Shown here piece by piece: positions 32,711-43,800 of a DNA stretch of 64,000 bases. The stretch is from Streptomyces lavendulae subsp. lavendulae (GTDB lineage Bacteria; Actinomycetota; Actinomycetes; Streptomycetales; Streptomycetaceae), in contig NZ_CP024986.1 of NCBI RefSeq assembly GCF_002803845.1, positions 177,082 through 241,081 of the forward strand, given 5' to 3'. Each line of letters starts with the position of its first letter. Position 1 is the first letter of the stretch. The translations under genes and the position numbers were made by a program. The notes beneath the pieces are model-generated. The model worked only from the letters and a program-made list of their open reading frames with translations, was not told the origin of the DNA and did no database searches.

Positions 32711-33625
32711 ATGCGAGCAGCCGCTCTGACTGAGTTCGGCGCACCCGAGGTGCTGCGGGAAACCACGGTCAAGGACGTGGAAGCCGGCCCCGGGGAAGTA
32801 CGTGTCCGCGTCCGGGCCGCCGGGGTACTGCCCTTCGACGTCCGGGTGCGCGGCGGCTGGACCCCGCCGTTCATCAAGCGGGAGTTCCCGCTGGTCCTGG
32901 GCAACGAGTTCGCCGGCACGATCGACCGGACCGGCGAGGGCGTGAGCGGGTTCGAGGTGGGCGACGAGGTCCTCGGCTACGGCGTGCTGGGCGGGTACGC
33001 CGAGTACCTCGTGGTGCCCGCCGATCAGATCGTCCGCAAGCCCGCGGGCATGCCCTGGGAGGTCGCGGCCGGCTTCTCGGGCAACGGCCAGGGCGCGCAC
33101 ATGGCCCTGTCCACGGTGGGCGTCCAGCCGGGCGACACCGTCCTCGTCAACGCCGCCGCCGGCGGTTTCGGCACCTTCGCCGTACAGCTCGCCCTCGCCT
33201 GGGGCGCGGGCCGGGTCATCGGCACGGCCAGCGAGCGCAACCACGACCACCTGCGCGCGCTGGGCGCCATCCCCGTGACCTACGGCGAGGGCCTTGCCGA
33301 GCGGGTCCGGGCGATCGCGCCCGAGGGCGTGGACGCGGCCGTCGACGCGGCGGGACCCGAGGCCCTGCGGGCCTCGGTGGAGGTGGCAAAGGACCGCAGC
33401 CGGGTCACCACGATGATCGCCGACGAGGTGGCCCAGGAACTGGGCCTCCCGCCGGTCGCGGGCGCCCGCTCGGCCGAGCGCCTCGCCGAGCTCGTCGAGC
33501 TGTACGTCCGGGGCAAGGTGAACATCCACATCCGGGAGGCGTACCCGCTCGCCCGGGCCGCCGACGCCCACCGGGACGTGGAGAGCGGCCACGGCCGCGG
33601 CAAGGTCGTCCTGACCGTCGACTGA
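32711..33625 (+). CDS. Zinc-independent medium-chain (quinone) oxidoreductase
   Basis: This 304-residue MDR-superfamily protein has a GroES-like domain (residues 1-120; VLGNEFAGTIDRTGEGVSGF) and a Rossmann domain with the NADPH motif VLVNAAAGGFGTFAVQLA at about residues 143-160. The cysteines of zinc alcohol dehydrogenases are absent, as in quinone or enoyl reductases. Enzymes of this class include the ActVI-ORF2-type enoyl reductases of benzoisochromanequinone pathways, which would suit the cluster, but the substrate is an inference. It is the last gene of the operon starting at 29368 and is followed by a strong hairpin. Confidence 0.85.
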   Translation: MRAAALTEFGAPEVLRETTVKDVEAGPGEVRVRVRAAGVLPFDVRVRGGWTPPFIKREFPLVLGNEFAGTIDRTGEGVSGFEVGDEVLGYGVLGGYAEYLVVPADQIVRKPAGMPWEVAAGFSGNGQGAHMALSTVGVQPGDTVLVNAAAGGFGTFAVQLALAWGAGRVIGTASERNHDHLRALGAIPVTYGEGLAERVRAIAPEGVDAAVDAAGPEALRASVEVAKDRSRVTTMIADEVAQELGLPPVAGARSAERLAELVELYVRGKVNIHIREAYPLARAADAHRDVESGHGRGKVVLTVD

Positions 33626-33644
33626 CCCACCGCGCGGGACGGCG

Positions 33645-33677
33645 GGAGGGGGGTGGCCGTGACGGCCGCCCCCCTCC
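33645..33677 (+). terminator. Hairpin terminator
   Basis: GGAGGGGGGTGGCCGT (33645-33660) and ACGGCCGCCCCCCTCC (33662-33677) pair with one mismatch just after the oxidoreductase stop. This closes the 29368-33625 transcription unit before rmlA. Confidence 0.75.
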
Positions 33678-33758
33678 TCCGCGTGCGGGCTTCAAGGCTC
33701 CCTCGACCGCATGGCCGCAGGCTCGGCGCAGGCGACGACGACATGAGGTGAGACTTCC

Positions 33759-34691
33759 GTGAAGGGCATCATCCTGGCCGGCGGGAACGGTACCCGGTTG
33801 CATCCGCTCACCCTCGGGATCTCGAAGCAGCTGCTGCCCGTCTACGACAAGCCGATGATCTACTACCCGCTGTCGGTGCTCATGCTCGCCGGGATCCGGG
33901 ACATCCTCGTCATCAGCTCCCCGGTCGACCTGCCCCAGTTCCGCCGGGTCCTCGGCGACGGCAGCTCCCTGGGCCTGCGCCTGTCCTACGCCGAGCAGGC
34001 CGAACCGCGCGGACTCGCCGAGGCCTTCGTCATCGGCGCCGACCACATCGGCGACGACTCCGTCGCCCTCGTCCTCGGCGACAACGTCTTCCACGGCCCC
34101 GGCTTCGCCCAGCTGCTGCACCACCACGTCCCGCACACGGACGGGGCCCTGCTGTTCGGCTATCCCGTGCGCGACCCGGAGCGGTACGGCGTCGGCGAGA
34201 CCGACGCACACGGCCGGCTGGTGTCCATCGAGGAGAAGCCGGTCCGGCCCAAGTCCAACCGGGCCATCACCGGCCTGTACTTCTACGACAACGACGTGGT
34301 CTCCATCGCCCGCGGCCTGCAACCCTCCGCACGCGGCGAGCTGGAGATCACGGACGTCAACCTGGAGTACCTGGCCCGCGGCAAGGCCGCCCTCGTCGAC
34401 CTCGGCCGGGGTTTCGCCTGGCTGGACACCGGCACGCACGACTCGCTGCTGGAGGCCTCGCAGTACATCCAGACGCTGGAGCGCCGCCAGGGCCTGCGCG
34501 TCGCCTGCGTCGAGGAGATAGCCCTGCAGATGGGCTTCATCGACGCCGACCAGTGCCATCGGCTCGGCCGTGCCCTGCACAAGTCCGGCTACGGGGAGTA
34601 CGTGATGTCGGTCGCGGAGGCGGCCCGTACCGCGGAGCACGCGCAGGCGGTCCCGGCCGGTGTGGCCGGGACCGCCCCGGTCCTGTTCTGA
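33759..34691 (+). CDS. rmlA: Glucose-1-phosphate thymidylyltransferase
   Basis: This 310-residue nucleotidyltransferase has the canonical signature GIILAGGNGTRLHPLTLGIS and the second loop KQLLPVYDKPMIYYPLSVLM. Later motifs are LVLGDNVFHG and GFAWLDTGTHDSLLEAS. It makes TDP-glucose from dTTP and glucose-1-phosphate, the first step to TDP-deoxysugars. The GTG at 33759 follows GAGGTGAGA. The neighbouring 4,6-dehydratase gene expected in a sugar cassette is absent; only this gene, the aminotransferase (46691) and the N-methyltransferase (36381) are here. It is transcribed toward the convergent MFS gene. Confidence 0.95.
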   Translation: MKGIILAGGNGTRLHPLTLGISKQLLPVYDKPMIYYPLSVLMLAGIRDILVISSPVDLPQFRRVLGDGSSLGLRLSYAEQAEPRGLAEAFVIGADHIGDDSVALVLGDNVFHGPGFAQLLHHHVPHTDGALLFGYPVRDPERYGVGETDAHGRLVSIEEKPVRPKSNRAITGLYFYDNDVVSIARGLQPSARGELEITDVNLEYLARGKAALVDLGRGFAWLDTGTHDSLLEASQYIQTLERRQGLRVACVEEIALQMGFIDADQCHRLGRALHKSGYGEYVMSVAEAARTAEHAQAVPAGVAGTAPVLF

Positions 34692-34714
34692 GGGGGCTGA
34701 GCGGGCTGAGCGGG

Positions 34715-34734
34715 CTGAGGGGGCTCCCCCTCAG
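34715..34734. terminator. Short bidirectional hairpin
   Basis: CTGAGGGGG and CCCCCTCAG form a 9-bp dyad between convergent rmlA and the MFS gene and overlap the last codons of the latter. It is preceded by three GGGCTGAGC-type repeats. Confidence 0.5.
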
Positions 34735-36218
34735 CCTCGGCGACAGTCCGCGCCCGCCCCGGCTCCCGGCTCCGCCGACGGTGCCGCCTCCGCGGCGGGC
34801 TCCTCGGCGGCGGCCTCCGTCCGGGGCCGCTTCGGCATGAAGAGCGCGGGCACGACCATCGCCGCCACCATGCCCAGCACCCACCAGAAGGTGTTCGCGT
34901 ACGCGGCGGGGTCTGCACCGGCCTCTCCCGAACCGCCGCCGGAACCGAGGTTGACCGACAGCAGCAGCGCGACCATCGCCGTCCCGAAGGAGGCCCCGAC
35001 CCGCTGGACCACCGCGATCATGACGGTGCCGCGGGGGATCCGGTCGCTCGGGATGTCGAGGTAGGCGGTGATCAGGATGGAGACGCCGACGACGCCAAGA
35101 CCCAGGCCCCGCAGCCCCAGCGAGAAGCCGAGGAGCAGGTCGTCGGTGTCTGCCGAGAGCTGGGTGAAACCGACGGTGCCGGCCACGGACAGGACGGTGG
35201 CGCCCAGGATCAGCAGCCGGGGGTCGTAGCGGTCCGTGAGCCACCCGGCCGCCGAGATGCCCACCAGCATGCCCAGGCCCTGGGGGGCCAGCAGCCAGCC
35301 GATGGTGGAGCTGTCGTAGCCGAGGTAGCGGGCGTAGAAGAGCGGCAGGACGAAGAGCGGGCCGTAGACGGCCACGGCGTTGAGGAAGACCAGCAGGGAC
35401 GAGGAGGAGAAGGCGCGGGAGCGGAACAGCGCCACGTCGACCAGCGGGTCGGCGGAGCGCGCGGAGTGCACGCAGAACGCGGCGACCAGCAGCAGACCAG
35501 CCAGCAGCACCGCGAGCGTCAGCGGATCCGTCAGCTGCGACACGTCCCTGACCCGGGAGAACCCGTACACCAGCGCCACCATGCCGGGCGGCAGCAGCAT
35601 GATGCCGCGCCGGTCCACCTTGACCTCCCCGCCCTTGGCGGACGACGGCAGCACCCGCTGTGCCAGCACCAACGCCACCAGGATCACCGGGACGTTGACG
35701 AAGAAGATCCAGCGCCAGCCGGCCGCGTCGATGATGAGGCCGCCGACGACCGGCCCCAGGATGGGCGCCAGCTGCCCGGGAATGCCCACCAGGCTCATCA
35801 CCCGGCCGAAGCGCTTGGGACCGGCCGCCTGGGCGAGGATCGTCTGCACCATCGGCAGGACCATGCCGCCGCCGATGCCCTTGACGACGCGGAACGCGAT
35901 CAGACTCTCGACTGACCACGCCAGCCCGCACAGCACCGATCCGCCCAGGAACACCGTCAGGGCGCACATCCACATCCGTTTGTTGCCGAACCGGTCGACG
36001 GCCCAGCCCACGAGCGGGGTCACCAGGGCCAGGGTGAGGAGGTAGGAGGTGCTCACCCATGAGAGGGCGGACTCGGACGCGTGCAGATCGGCCGAGATGT
36101 CGTTGAGAGCGACGCTGACGATCGTGGAGTCCAGCAGGGAGGCGATGGCGCCTATGAGGAGCGTGCCCGCAAGGATGAGCAGCTTGCGGTCCAGGCGTTC
36201 CGGGGGTGGAGTCTGCAT
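34731..36218 (-). CDS. MFS drug exporter (DHA2, 14-helix type)
   Basis: The 495-residue membrane protein has about 14 transmembrane segments and the DHA2 motif GWRWIFFVNVPV at about residue 167, plus the motif A-like loop WAVDRFGNKRMWM. The C-terminal 35 residues are an acidic Ala/Glu/Pro tail. The ATG at 36218 starts the usual short cytoplasmic N-terminus. Proteins of this EmrB/QacA group export aromatic polyketides at the expense of the proton gradient, so this is the likely self-resistance and export pump of the cluster. It lies downstream of the methyltransferase on the same strand. Confidence 0.9.
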   Translation of the reverse strand: MQTPPPERLDRKLLILAGTLLIGAIASLLDSTIVSVALNDISADLHASESALSWVSTSYLLTLALVTPLVGWAVDRFGNKRMWMCALTVFLGGSVLCGLAWSVESLIAFRVVKGIGGGMVLPMVQTILAQAAGPKRFGRVMSLVGIPGQLAPILGPVVGGLIIDAAGWRWIFFVNVPVILVALVLAQRVLPSSAKGGEVKVDRRGIMLLPPGMVALVYGFSRVRDVSQLTDPLTLAVLLAGLLLVAAFCVHSARSADPLVDVALFRSRAFSSSSLLVFLNAVAVYGPLFVLPLFYARYLGYDSSTIGWLLAPQGLGMLVGISAAGWLTDRYDPRLLILGATVLSVAGTVGFTQLSADTDDLLLGFSLGLRGLGLGVVGVSILITAYLDIPSDRIPRGTVMIAVVQRVGASFGTAMVALLLSVNLGSGGGSGEAGADPAAYANTFWWVLGMVAAMVVPALFMPKRPRTEAAAEEPAAEAAPSAEPGAGAGADCRRG

Positions 36219-36380
36219 GCGAGGACCGTACGGACGGAGCCTCCACTCCTCCTCGAATCCGGTTCGAGCGAATCGGTGGTTCCGGATCGTGCCCCCGGTG
36301 CCCGGACGCGCCCGCCGCGGCGGGGCGAAAACCAGACGGCCCGCCGGGTGCGGGGCGGGCCGTCGAGCGGTACGGGAAGG

Positions 36381-37100
36381 TCAGGCGCGGGTGCCGAGGA
36401 AGAATCCCGGGCGGCCGCCGCCCGTCTCGACGTACTCCACGTCGGACAGACCGCTCTTGCGGAACGCGTTCGCGTAGTCCTCACGCGAGAACAGGGTGAG
36501 GTCGTCGATCTCGCTGCGGTGCTGGACGCCCGTCTCGGGGTCGGCGGTGAGGTAGTGGATCTCCATGCGGGTGACGTTGCCGTCGACGAGCGTGGAGTGG
36601 GAGACGCGGGATATGGCCCGGTCGCCGTCCTTGAGCGCGTGCACGGACACGTGCTGCGGAAGGAAGGTGTCCGGGAAGTACCAGGGCTCGATGGCCAGCA
36701 CACCGCCCTCGGAGAGGTGCCGGGTCATCGCCGCCACCGCGGACTCCAGGTCCTCGACGGTACGCAGGTAGCCGATCGAGCTGAACATGCACACGACGGA
36801 GTCGAAGGTCTCGCCCAGATCGAAGCTGCGCATGTCGCCCCGGTGTACGGGCACACCGCCCAGGCGCTCGGAGGCGACCTGCGCCATCCACTCGGACAGG
36901 TCGAGGCCGGCGACACGGTTGAACTGCTTGGCGAAGGCGGCGAGGTGGATGCCGGTGCCGCACGCCACGTCCAGCAGGGAGGAGGCCCCGTCCTTGCGGG
37001 CCCGGACGAACCCGGCGACCTGGGCGGCTTCGGCGTCGTAGTCCTTGCGGTCCTGATAGAGCCGGTCGTAGAGCTCCGCCTGGTTCTTGTTCTCGTACAT
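36381..37100 (-). CDS. SAM-dependent aminosugar N-methyltransferase (DesVI/TylM1-like)
   Basis: This 239-residue methyltransferase has the class I motif LLDVACGTGIHLAAFAKQF at about residues 40-58. Its blocks CMFSSIGYLRTVEDLESA and EPWYFPDTFLP closely follow those of TylM1 and DesVI, which N,N-dimethylate a TDP-3-amino-3,6-dideoxyhexose. The ATG at 37100 follows GGGAGGAA. With the PLP aminotransferase at 46691 it implies an N-methylated aminosugar. It is the only SAM-dependent methyltransferase I recognise in the window, despite the complete SAM recycling operon close by. It is divergent from glycosyltransferase 2. Confidence 0.9.
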   Translation of the reverse strand: MYENKNQAELYDRLYQDRKDYDAEAAQVAGFVRARKDGASSLLDVACGTGIHLAAFAKQFNRVAGLDLSEWMAQVASERLGGVPVHRGDMRSFDLGETFDSVVCMFSSIGYLRTVEDLESAVAAMTRHLSEGGVLAIEPWYFPDTFLPQHVSVHALKDGDRAISRVSHSTLVDGNVTRMEIHYLTADPETGVQHRSEIDDLTLFSREDYANAFRKSGLSDVEYVETGGGRPGFFLGTRA

Positions 37101-37320
37101 CGAATTCCTCCCGTTGGGCCCGTGGGACCGGGTCGCCCTCGAACCGCGACGAGGCTTCCGCACCCGGCTCGCGCCCCCCTGGACTCCGGGTCGACGTACA
37201 CCGCCCGTCGGCATGGCCCCGTCAGGCGTCGCCCGAGCCGCCGTCGAGCGCCTCGCGGCACAGTCTGCGCCGAAAGCCGGCATGGTCCTCCATGCATCAT
37301 TCGGGATTGAGGTCGTCGCG

Positions 37321-38475
37321 ATGCGCGTACTGTTCGCTGTCTCTCCGGGGTTTGACCACCTGTATCCGCTCTCAGGCCTCGCGTGGGCGTTCCGTACCGC
37401 CGGACACGATGTCGTCGTGGCCACCTCGGGCGTCTCCACGCAGGCGGCGGCCCACGCCGGCTTCGCCGTCCGCGAGGTCTCTCCCGGCGCCGACTTCGCC
37501 TCGATCTTCCCCAAGGTCGGCACGCCGGAGGAGCGGACGCGCGCCATGCGCGAGCGCGGCCTGGCCATCGCCGAGACCCTGGAGACCCCCGACGTCATCC
37601 TGGAGAAGTTCTCCCGGGTCAGCGACCTGATGCTCGACGGGATCCTGGAGTTCGCGACCGCCTGGCAGCCGGACCTGATCGTGTACTCCAAGCTCCAGGG
37701 TGCCGCGCTGGTCACGGCGAGGGCCCTGGGCATCCCCGCCGTCGAGCACGGGTTCAGCTTCCTGCGCGAGGGCACCATGGCCGAGCGTTTCCTGCCGTAC
37801 CTGGCGCCGCTCTACGAGCGCGTGGGCGTACCGGTGGAACTGCCGTCCATCACCTCTCTGTACTTCGCGCCCGAGGACATGATGCACGGTGAGGGCGAGG
37901 GCTGGACGATGCGGTCCGTCCCCTTCCACGGCGGCGGAACCCTGCCCGACTGGATGGCCCGGCCCAAGGAGCGCCCGCGCGTCTGCGTCACCCTGGGCAC
38001 CACCGTGCCCCACGTGGCCGGCATCGGAAGCCTGGAGAGCGTACTGACGGCGGCGGCCGACGTGGACGCGGAGTTCGTCCTGGCCCTCGGGGACGACCCC
38101 GACCTGGACTCCCTCGGCACGCTGCCGGAGAACGTACGGGTCGTCGGCTGGACCCCGCTGAGTACCCTGCTCACCACCTGCGACGCGATCATCCACCACG
38201 GCGGGTCCGGGACCACCCTGACCGCCGCGCACGCCGCCGTCCCCCAGCTGGCCATGCCCCACGGCGCCGACAACTGGATCAACGCCGCGATGGTGGAGCG
38301 CTGCGGCCTCGGCCTGAACCGGGACCCCGAGCAGGTCGACGCCCAGCTGTTGAAGACCCTCCTGCACGACACGGAACTGCGGGCCTCCACCCGGGCCGCG
38401 GCCACCGCCCTGGCCGCCCAGCCGGGACCCGACCAGATCGTGCCGCGGCTGCTGGGCCTGCTCGACGCGAACTGA
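37321..38475 (+). CDS. Glycosyltransferase 2 (GT1/EryCIII-like)
   Basis: A 384-residue GT-B enzyme, near-collinear with glycosyltransferase 1 from MRVLFAVSPGFDHLYPLSGL to the end. The donor block IIHHGGSGTTLTAAHAAVPQ lies at about residues 290-309. The ATG at 37321 sits at the same place relative to the fold, and both genes have GAGGTCGYCGC before the ATG. Two paralogous transferases suggest two sugar attachments (di- or bis-glycosylation), or one transferring the same sugar to a dimer. It is divergent from the N-methyltransferase and sits 104 bases before the SAM operon. Confidence 0.9.
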   Translation: MRVLFAVSPGFDHLYPLSGLAWAFRTAGHDVVVATSGVSTQAAAHAGFAVREVSPGADFASIFPKVGTPEERTRAMRERGLAIAETLETPDVILEKFSRVSDLMLDGILEFATAWQPDLIVYSKLQGAALVTARALGIPAVEHGFSFLREGTMAERFLPYLAPLYERVGVPVELPSITSLYFAPEDMMHGEGEGWTMRSVPFHGGGTLPDWMARPKERPRVCVTLGTTVPHVAGIGSLESVLTAAADVDAEFVLALGDDPDLDSLGTLPENVRVVGWTPLSTLLTTCDAIIHHGGSGTTLTAAHAAVPQLAMPHGADNWINAAMVERCGLGLNRDPEQVDAQLLKTLLHDTELRASTRAAATALAAQPGPDQIVPRLLGLLDAN

Positions 38476-38579
38476 CCGACCCGGCAACGACCGGACGTTG
38501 AGCGGACTTCCAGAACCGCTGCCCAGCATGGAGGTCCGCCCGCCGGCGCCACCCGTCCACCCCCAGCCACCGGAGAGTC

Positions 38580-39791
<1,212 letters not shown>

Positions 39792-39861
39792 CCGCAAGTC
39801 CGCAGTCCGCGGGTCCGCACCGCCCACCCGCCCGCCCGCCCCGAGTGAGAGGAACAGCGTC

Positions 39862-40845
39862 TTGCGCATCGCCGTGTCCGGCTCCATCGCGACCGACCAC
39901 CTCATGGTCTTCCCCGGCCGCTTCGCCGAACAGCTGATCACCGAGATGGTCGAGCACGTGTCCCTGTCCTTCCTGGCAGACAAACTGGAAGTACGGCGCG
40001 GCGGCGTGGGCGCGAACATCTCCTTCGGCCTCGGGCGGCTGGGCCTGCGGCCCGTACTCGTGGGCGCCGCGGGCGTCGACTTCCGTGAATACGAGGACCT
40101 GCTGCGCGAGGCGGGCGTGGACACCACGTCCGTCCGGGTCAGCGAGACCCTGCACACGGCCCGCTTCGTGTGCACCACGGACGTCGACCAGAACCAGATC
40201 GCCACCTTCTACGCGGGCGCCATGGCCGAGGCCCACCTCATCGATCTCGCCGATGCCCACCACCGTACGGACGGCCTCGACCTGGTCATCGTCGGCGCCG
40301 ACGACCCCGCCGCCATGCTCCGGCACACGGCCACCGCCCACGCCCTCGGCATCCCGGTGGCCGCCGACCCCTCCCAGCAACTCGCCCGCCTGGACTCCGA
40401 ACAGACCCGCTCCCTGGTCGACGGGGCCCACCTGCTCTTCACCAACGAGTACGAGAGCGCCCTCCTGCGCGAACGCACCGGATGGACGGAGGAGGACGTC
40501 CTGGTCCGCGTAGGCACCTGGATCACCACACGCGGCGCCGACGGCGTCTCCATCACCCGCGCCGACGGACTGCACCTGGACATCCCGGCCGTCCCGACCC
40601 AGGACGTCGTCGACCCGACCGGCGTCGGCGACGCCTTCCGCGCCGGCTTCCTCTCCGGCCTCTCGTGGGAGCTGTCCTACGAACGTGCCGCGCAGCTCGG
40701 CTGCGCCCTGGCCACGGTGGTGCTCGAATCGGTGGGCACGCAGGAGTACAAGCTGCTCTCCGCCGACCTGCTGGCCAGGATCGGCCGGGTCTACGGGAAC
40801 GAGGCGGTCCGGGAGATCGAACCGTGGCTGGCGGAGTCCCTGTGA
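39862..40845 (+). CDS. PfkB-family carbohydrate kinase, probable adenosine kinase
   Basis: This 327-residue ribokinase-fold protein has the glycine pair RRGGVGANISFGLGRLG at about residues 44-60 and the anion-hole motif DPTGVGDAFRAGF with the catalytic Asp at about residue 258. The start is a TTG at 39862 with AGAGGA upstream, an uncommon initiation codon. In the SAM cycle, adenosine released from S-adenosylhomocysteine must be removed, and a PfkB kinase next to ahcY is best explained as adenosine kinase. The stop overlaps the metH start (GTGA), so the two are translationally coupled. Confidence 0.85.
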   Translation: MRIAVSGSIATDHLMVFPGRFAEQLITEMVEHVSLSFLADKLEVRRGGVGANISFGLGRLGLRPVLVGAAGVDFREYEDLLREAGVDTTSVRVSETLHTARFVCTTDVDQNQIATFYAGAMAEAHLIDLADAHHRTDGLDLVIVGADDPAAMLRHTATAHALGIPVAADPSQQLARLDSEQTRSLVDGAHLLFTNEYESALLRERTGWTEEDVLVRVGTWITTRGADGVSITRADGLHLDIPAVPTQDVVDPTGVGDAFRAGFLSGLSWELSYERAAQLGCALATVVLESVGTQEYKLLSADLLARIGRVYGNEAVREIEPWLAESL

Positions 40846-43800
40846 CCACGCACCAGACCCGGGCCGATGCCCTCCGGGAGGCGCTCGCGACCCGTGTGGT
40901 CGTCGCCGACGGAGCCATGGGAACGATGCTCCAGGCGCAGGACCCCACGATGGAGGACTTCCAGCAGCTCGAAGGCTGCAACGAGGTCCTGAACGTGACG
41001 CGCCCCGACATCGTGCGCTCCGTCCACGAGGCGTACTACTCGGTGGGTGTGGACTGCGTCGAGACGAACACCTTCGGTGCGAACTTCGCGGCGCTCGCCG
41101 AGTACGACATTCCCGAGCGGAACTTCGAGCTGTCGGAGGCCGGTGCGCGGATCGCGCGTGAGGTGGCGGACGAGTTCACCGCTTCGACGGGTCAGCAGCG
41201 GTGGGTGCTGGGTTCCATCGGCCCGGGCACCAAGCTTCCCACCCTGGGCCACATCACTTACGCGCAGATCCGTGACGCCTATCAGATCAACGCGGAGGGT
41301 CTGATCTCCGGCGGGGCGGATGCCCTGCTGGTGGAGACCACGCAGGACCTGCTGCAGACGAAGTCCTCGATCATCGGTGCCCGGCGCGCGATGGAGGCCC
41401 TCGGGGTCAGCGTTCCGCTGATCTGCTCCGTCACCGTCGAGACCACCGGCACGATGCTCCTGGGTTCGGAGATCGGCGCGGCGCTGACGGCGTTGGAGCC
41501 GCTGGGGATCGACATGATCGGTCTGAACTGCGCGACCGGCCCCGCGGAGATGAGTGAGCACCTGCGCTACCTGGCGCGCAACGCCCGTATCCCGCTGTCC
41601 TGCATGCCGAACGCGGGTCTGCCGGTGCTGACGAAGCAGGGTGCGCACTATCCGCTGTCGGCTCCTGAGCTGGCGGATGCGCAGGAGACGTTCGTGCGTG
41701 AGTACGGTCTGTCCCTGGTCGGCGGCTGCTGTGGCACCACTCCGGAGCATCTGCGGCAGGTGGTGGAGCGGGTGCGTGGCACGGCCGTCACCGCGCGCAG
41801 CCCGCAGCCCGAGCCGGGTGCCGCTTCGCTGTATCAGACGGTGCCGTTCCGGCAGGACACCTCGTACATGGCGATCGGTGAGCGGACGAACGCGAACGGG
41901 TCGAAGAAGTTCCGTGAGGCGATGCTGGAGGCGCGCTGGGACGACTGTGTGGAGATGGCCCGGGACCAGATCCGTGAGGGCGCGCACATGCTCGATCTGT
42001 GTGTGGACTACGTCGGGCGTGACGGTGTCGCGGACATGCAGGAACTCGCCGGGCGTTTCGCGACCGCCTCGACGCTGCCGATCGTGCTGGACTCCACCGA
42101 GGTTCCGGTGATCCAGGCCGGTCTGGAGAAGCTGGGCGGGCGTGCGGTCATCAACTCGGTCAACTACGAGGACGGTGACGGGCCCGAGTCCCGCTTCGCG
42201 AAGGTCACGCAGCTGGCGCGGGAGCACGGTGCCGCGCTGATCGCGCTGACCATCGACGAGGAGGGCCAGGCCCGCACGGTCGGGCACAAGGTCGCCATCG
42301 CCGAGCGTCTCATCGCCGACCTGACGGGGAACTGGGGGATCCGCGAGTCGGACATCCTCATCGACACGCTCACGTTCACGATCTGCACGGGGCAGGAGGA
42401 GTCCCGCAAGGACGGCATCGCGACGATCGAGTCGATCCGTGAGCTCAAGCGCCGCCACCCCGACGTGCAGACCACCCTCGGTCTGTCGAACATCTCCTTC
42501 GGCCTGAACCCGGCCGCGCGTGTCCTGCTGAACTCCGTGTTCCTCGACGAGTGCGTGAAGGCGGGTCTGGATTCGGCGATCGTGCACGCGTCGAAGATCC
42601 TGCCGATCGCCCGGTTCGACGAGGAACAGGTCACCACCGCCCTGGATCTGATCTACGACCGCCGTGAGGGCGACTACGACCCGCTGCAGAAGCTGATGGC
42701 CCTCTTCGAGGGCGTCAACACCAAGTCCCTGAAGGCCGGCCGCGCCGAGGAACTCCTCGCCCTGCCGCTGGATGAACGCCTCCAGCGCCGCATCATCGAC
42801 GGCGAGAAGAACGGCCTGGAGGCCGACCTCGACGAAGCCCTGCGGACACGCCCCGCCCTGGACATCGTCAACGACACCCTCCTGGAAGGCATGAAGGTCG
42901 TCGGCGAGCTGTTCGGCTCCGGCCAGATGCAGCTGCCCTTCGTCCTGCAGTCGGCGGAGGTGATGAAGACGGCCGTCGCCTACCTCGAACCGCACATGGA
43001 GAAGACGGACGACGAGGGCAAGGGCACGATCGTGCTGGCCACCGTCCGCGGGGACGTCCACGACATCGGGAAGAACCTCGTCGACATCATCCTGACGAAC
43101 AACGGCTACAACGTCGTCAACATCGGGATCAAGCAGCCGGTCTCCGCGATCCTGGAAGCCGCCCAGGAACACAAGGCCGACGTGATCGGCATGTCGGGTC
43201 TCCTGGTCAAGTCCACCGTGATCATGAAAGAGAACCTGGAAGAGCTCAATGCCCGGGGACTCGGCTCACGCTTCCCCGTCATCCTCGGCGGCGCGGCCCT
43301 CACCCGCGCCTACGTCGAACAGGACCTCCACGAAATCTACGAAGGCGAAGTCCGCTACGCACGCGACGCCTTCGAAGGCCTCCGCCTCATGGACGCCCTC
43401 ATCGCCGTCAAACGCGGCGTCCCCGGCGCCACCCTCCCACCCCTCAAGCAACGCCGTGTGCCGCCCACCGGCTTGGTCCTCGAAGAGCGCCCCGAAGAAC
43501 CCCCCGCACGCTCCGACGTAGCGGCCGACAACCCGGTCCCCGCCCCGCCGTTCCTCGGAACCCGGGTGGTCAAGGGCATCCCGCTCAAGGACTACGCCTC
43601 CTGGCTGGACGAACAGGCCCTCTTCAAGGGCCAGTGGGGTCTGAAGCAGGCCCGGGGCGGTCCCTCCTACGAGGAGCTGGTCGAGACCGAGGGGCGGCCC
43701 CGGCTGCGCGGCTGGCTGGACCGCCTGCACACGGACAACCTGCTCGAAGCGGCCGTGGTCCACGGCTACTTCCCCTGCGTCTCCAAGGGCGACGACCTGA

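Noticed and set aside
38476..38579. A possible SAM riboswitch before metK
   Set aside because: The 104-base leader shows no recognisable SAM-I, SAM-II or SAM-IV core and starts directly after the glycosyltransferase stop.
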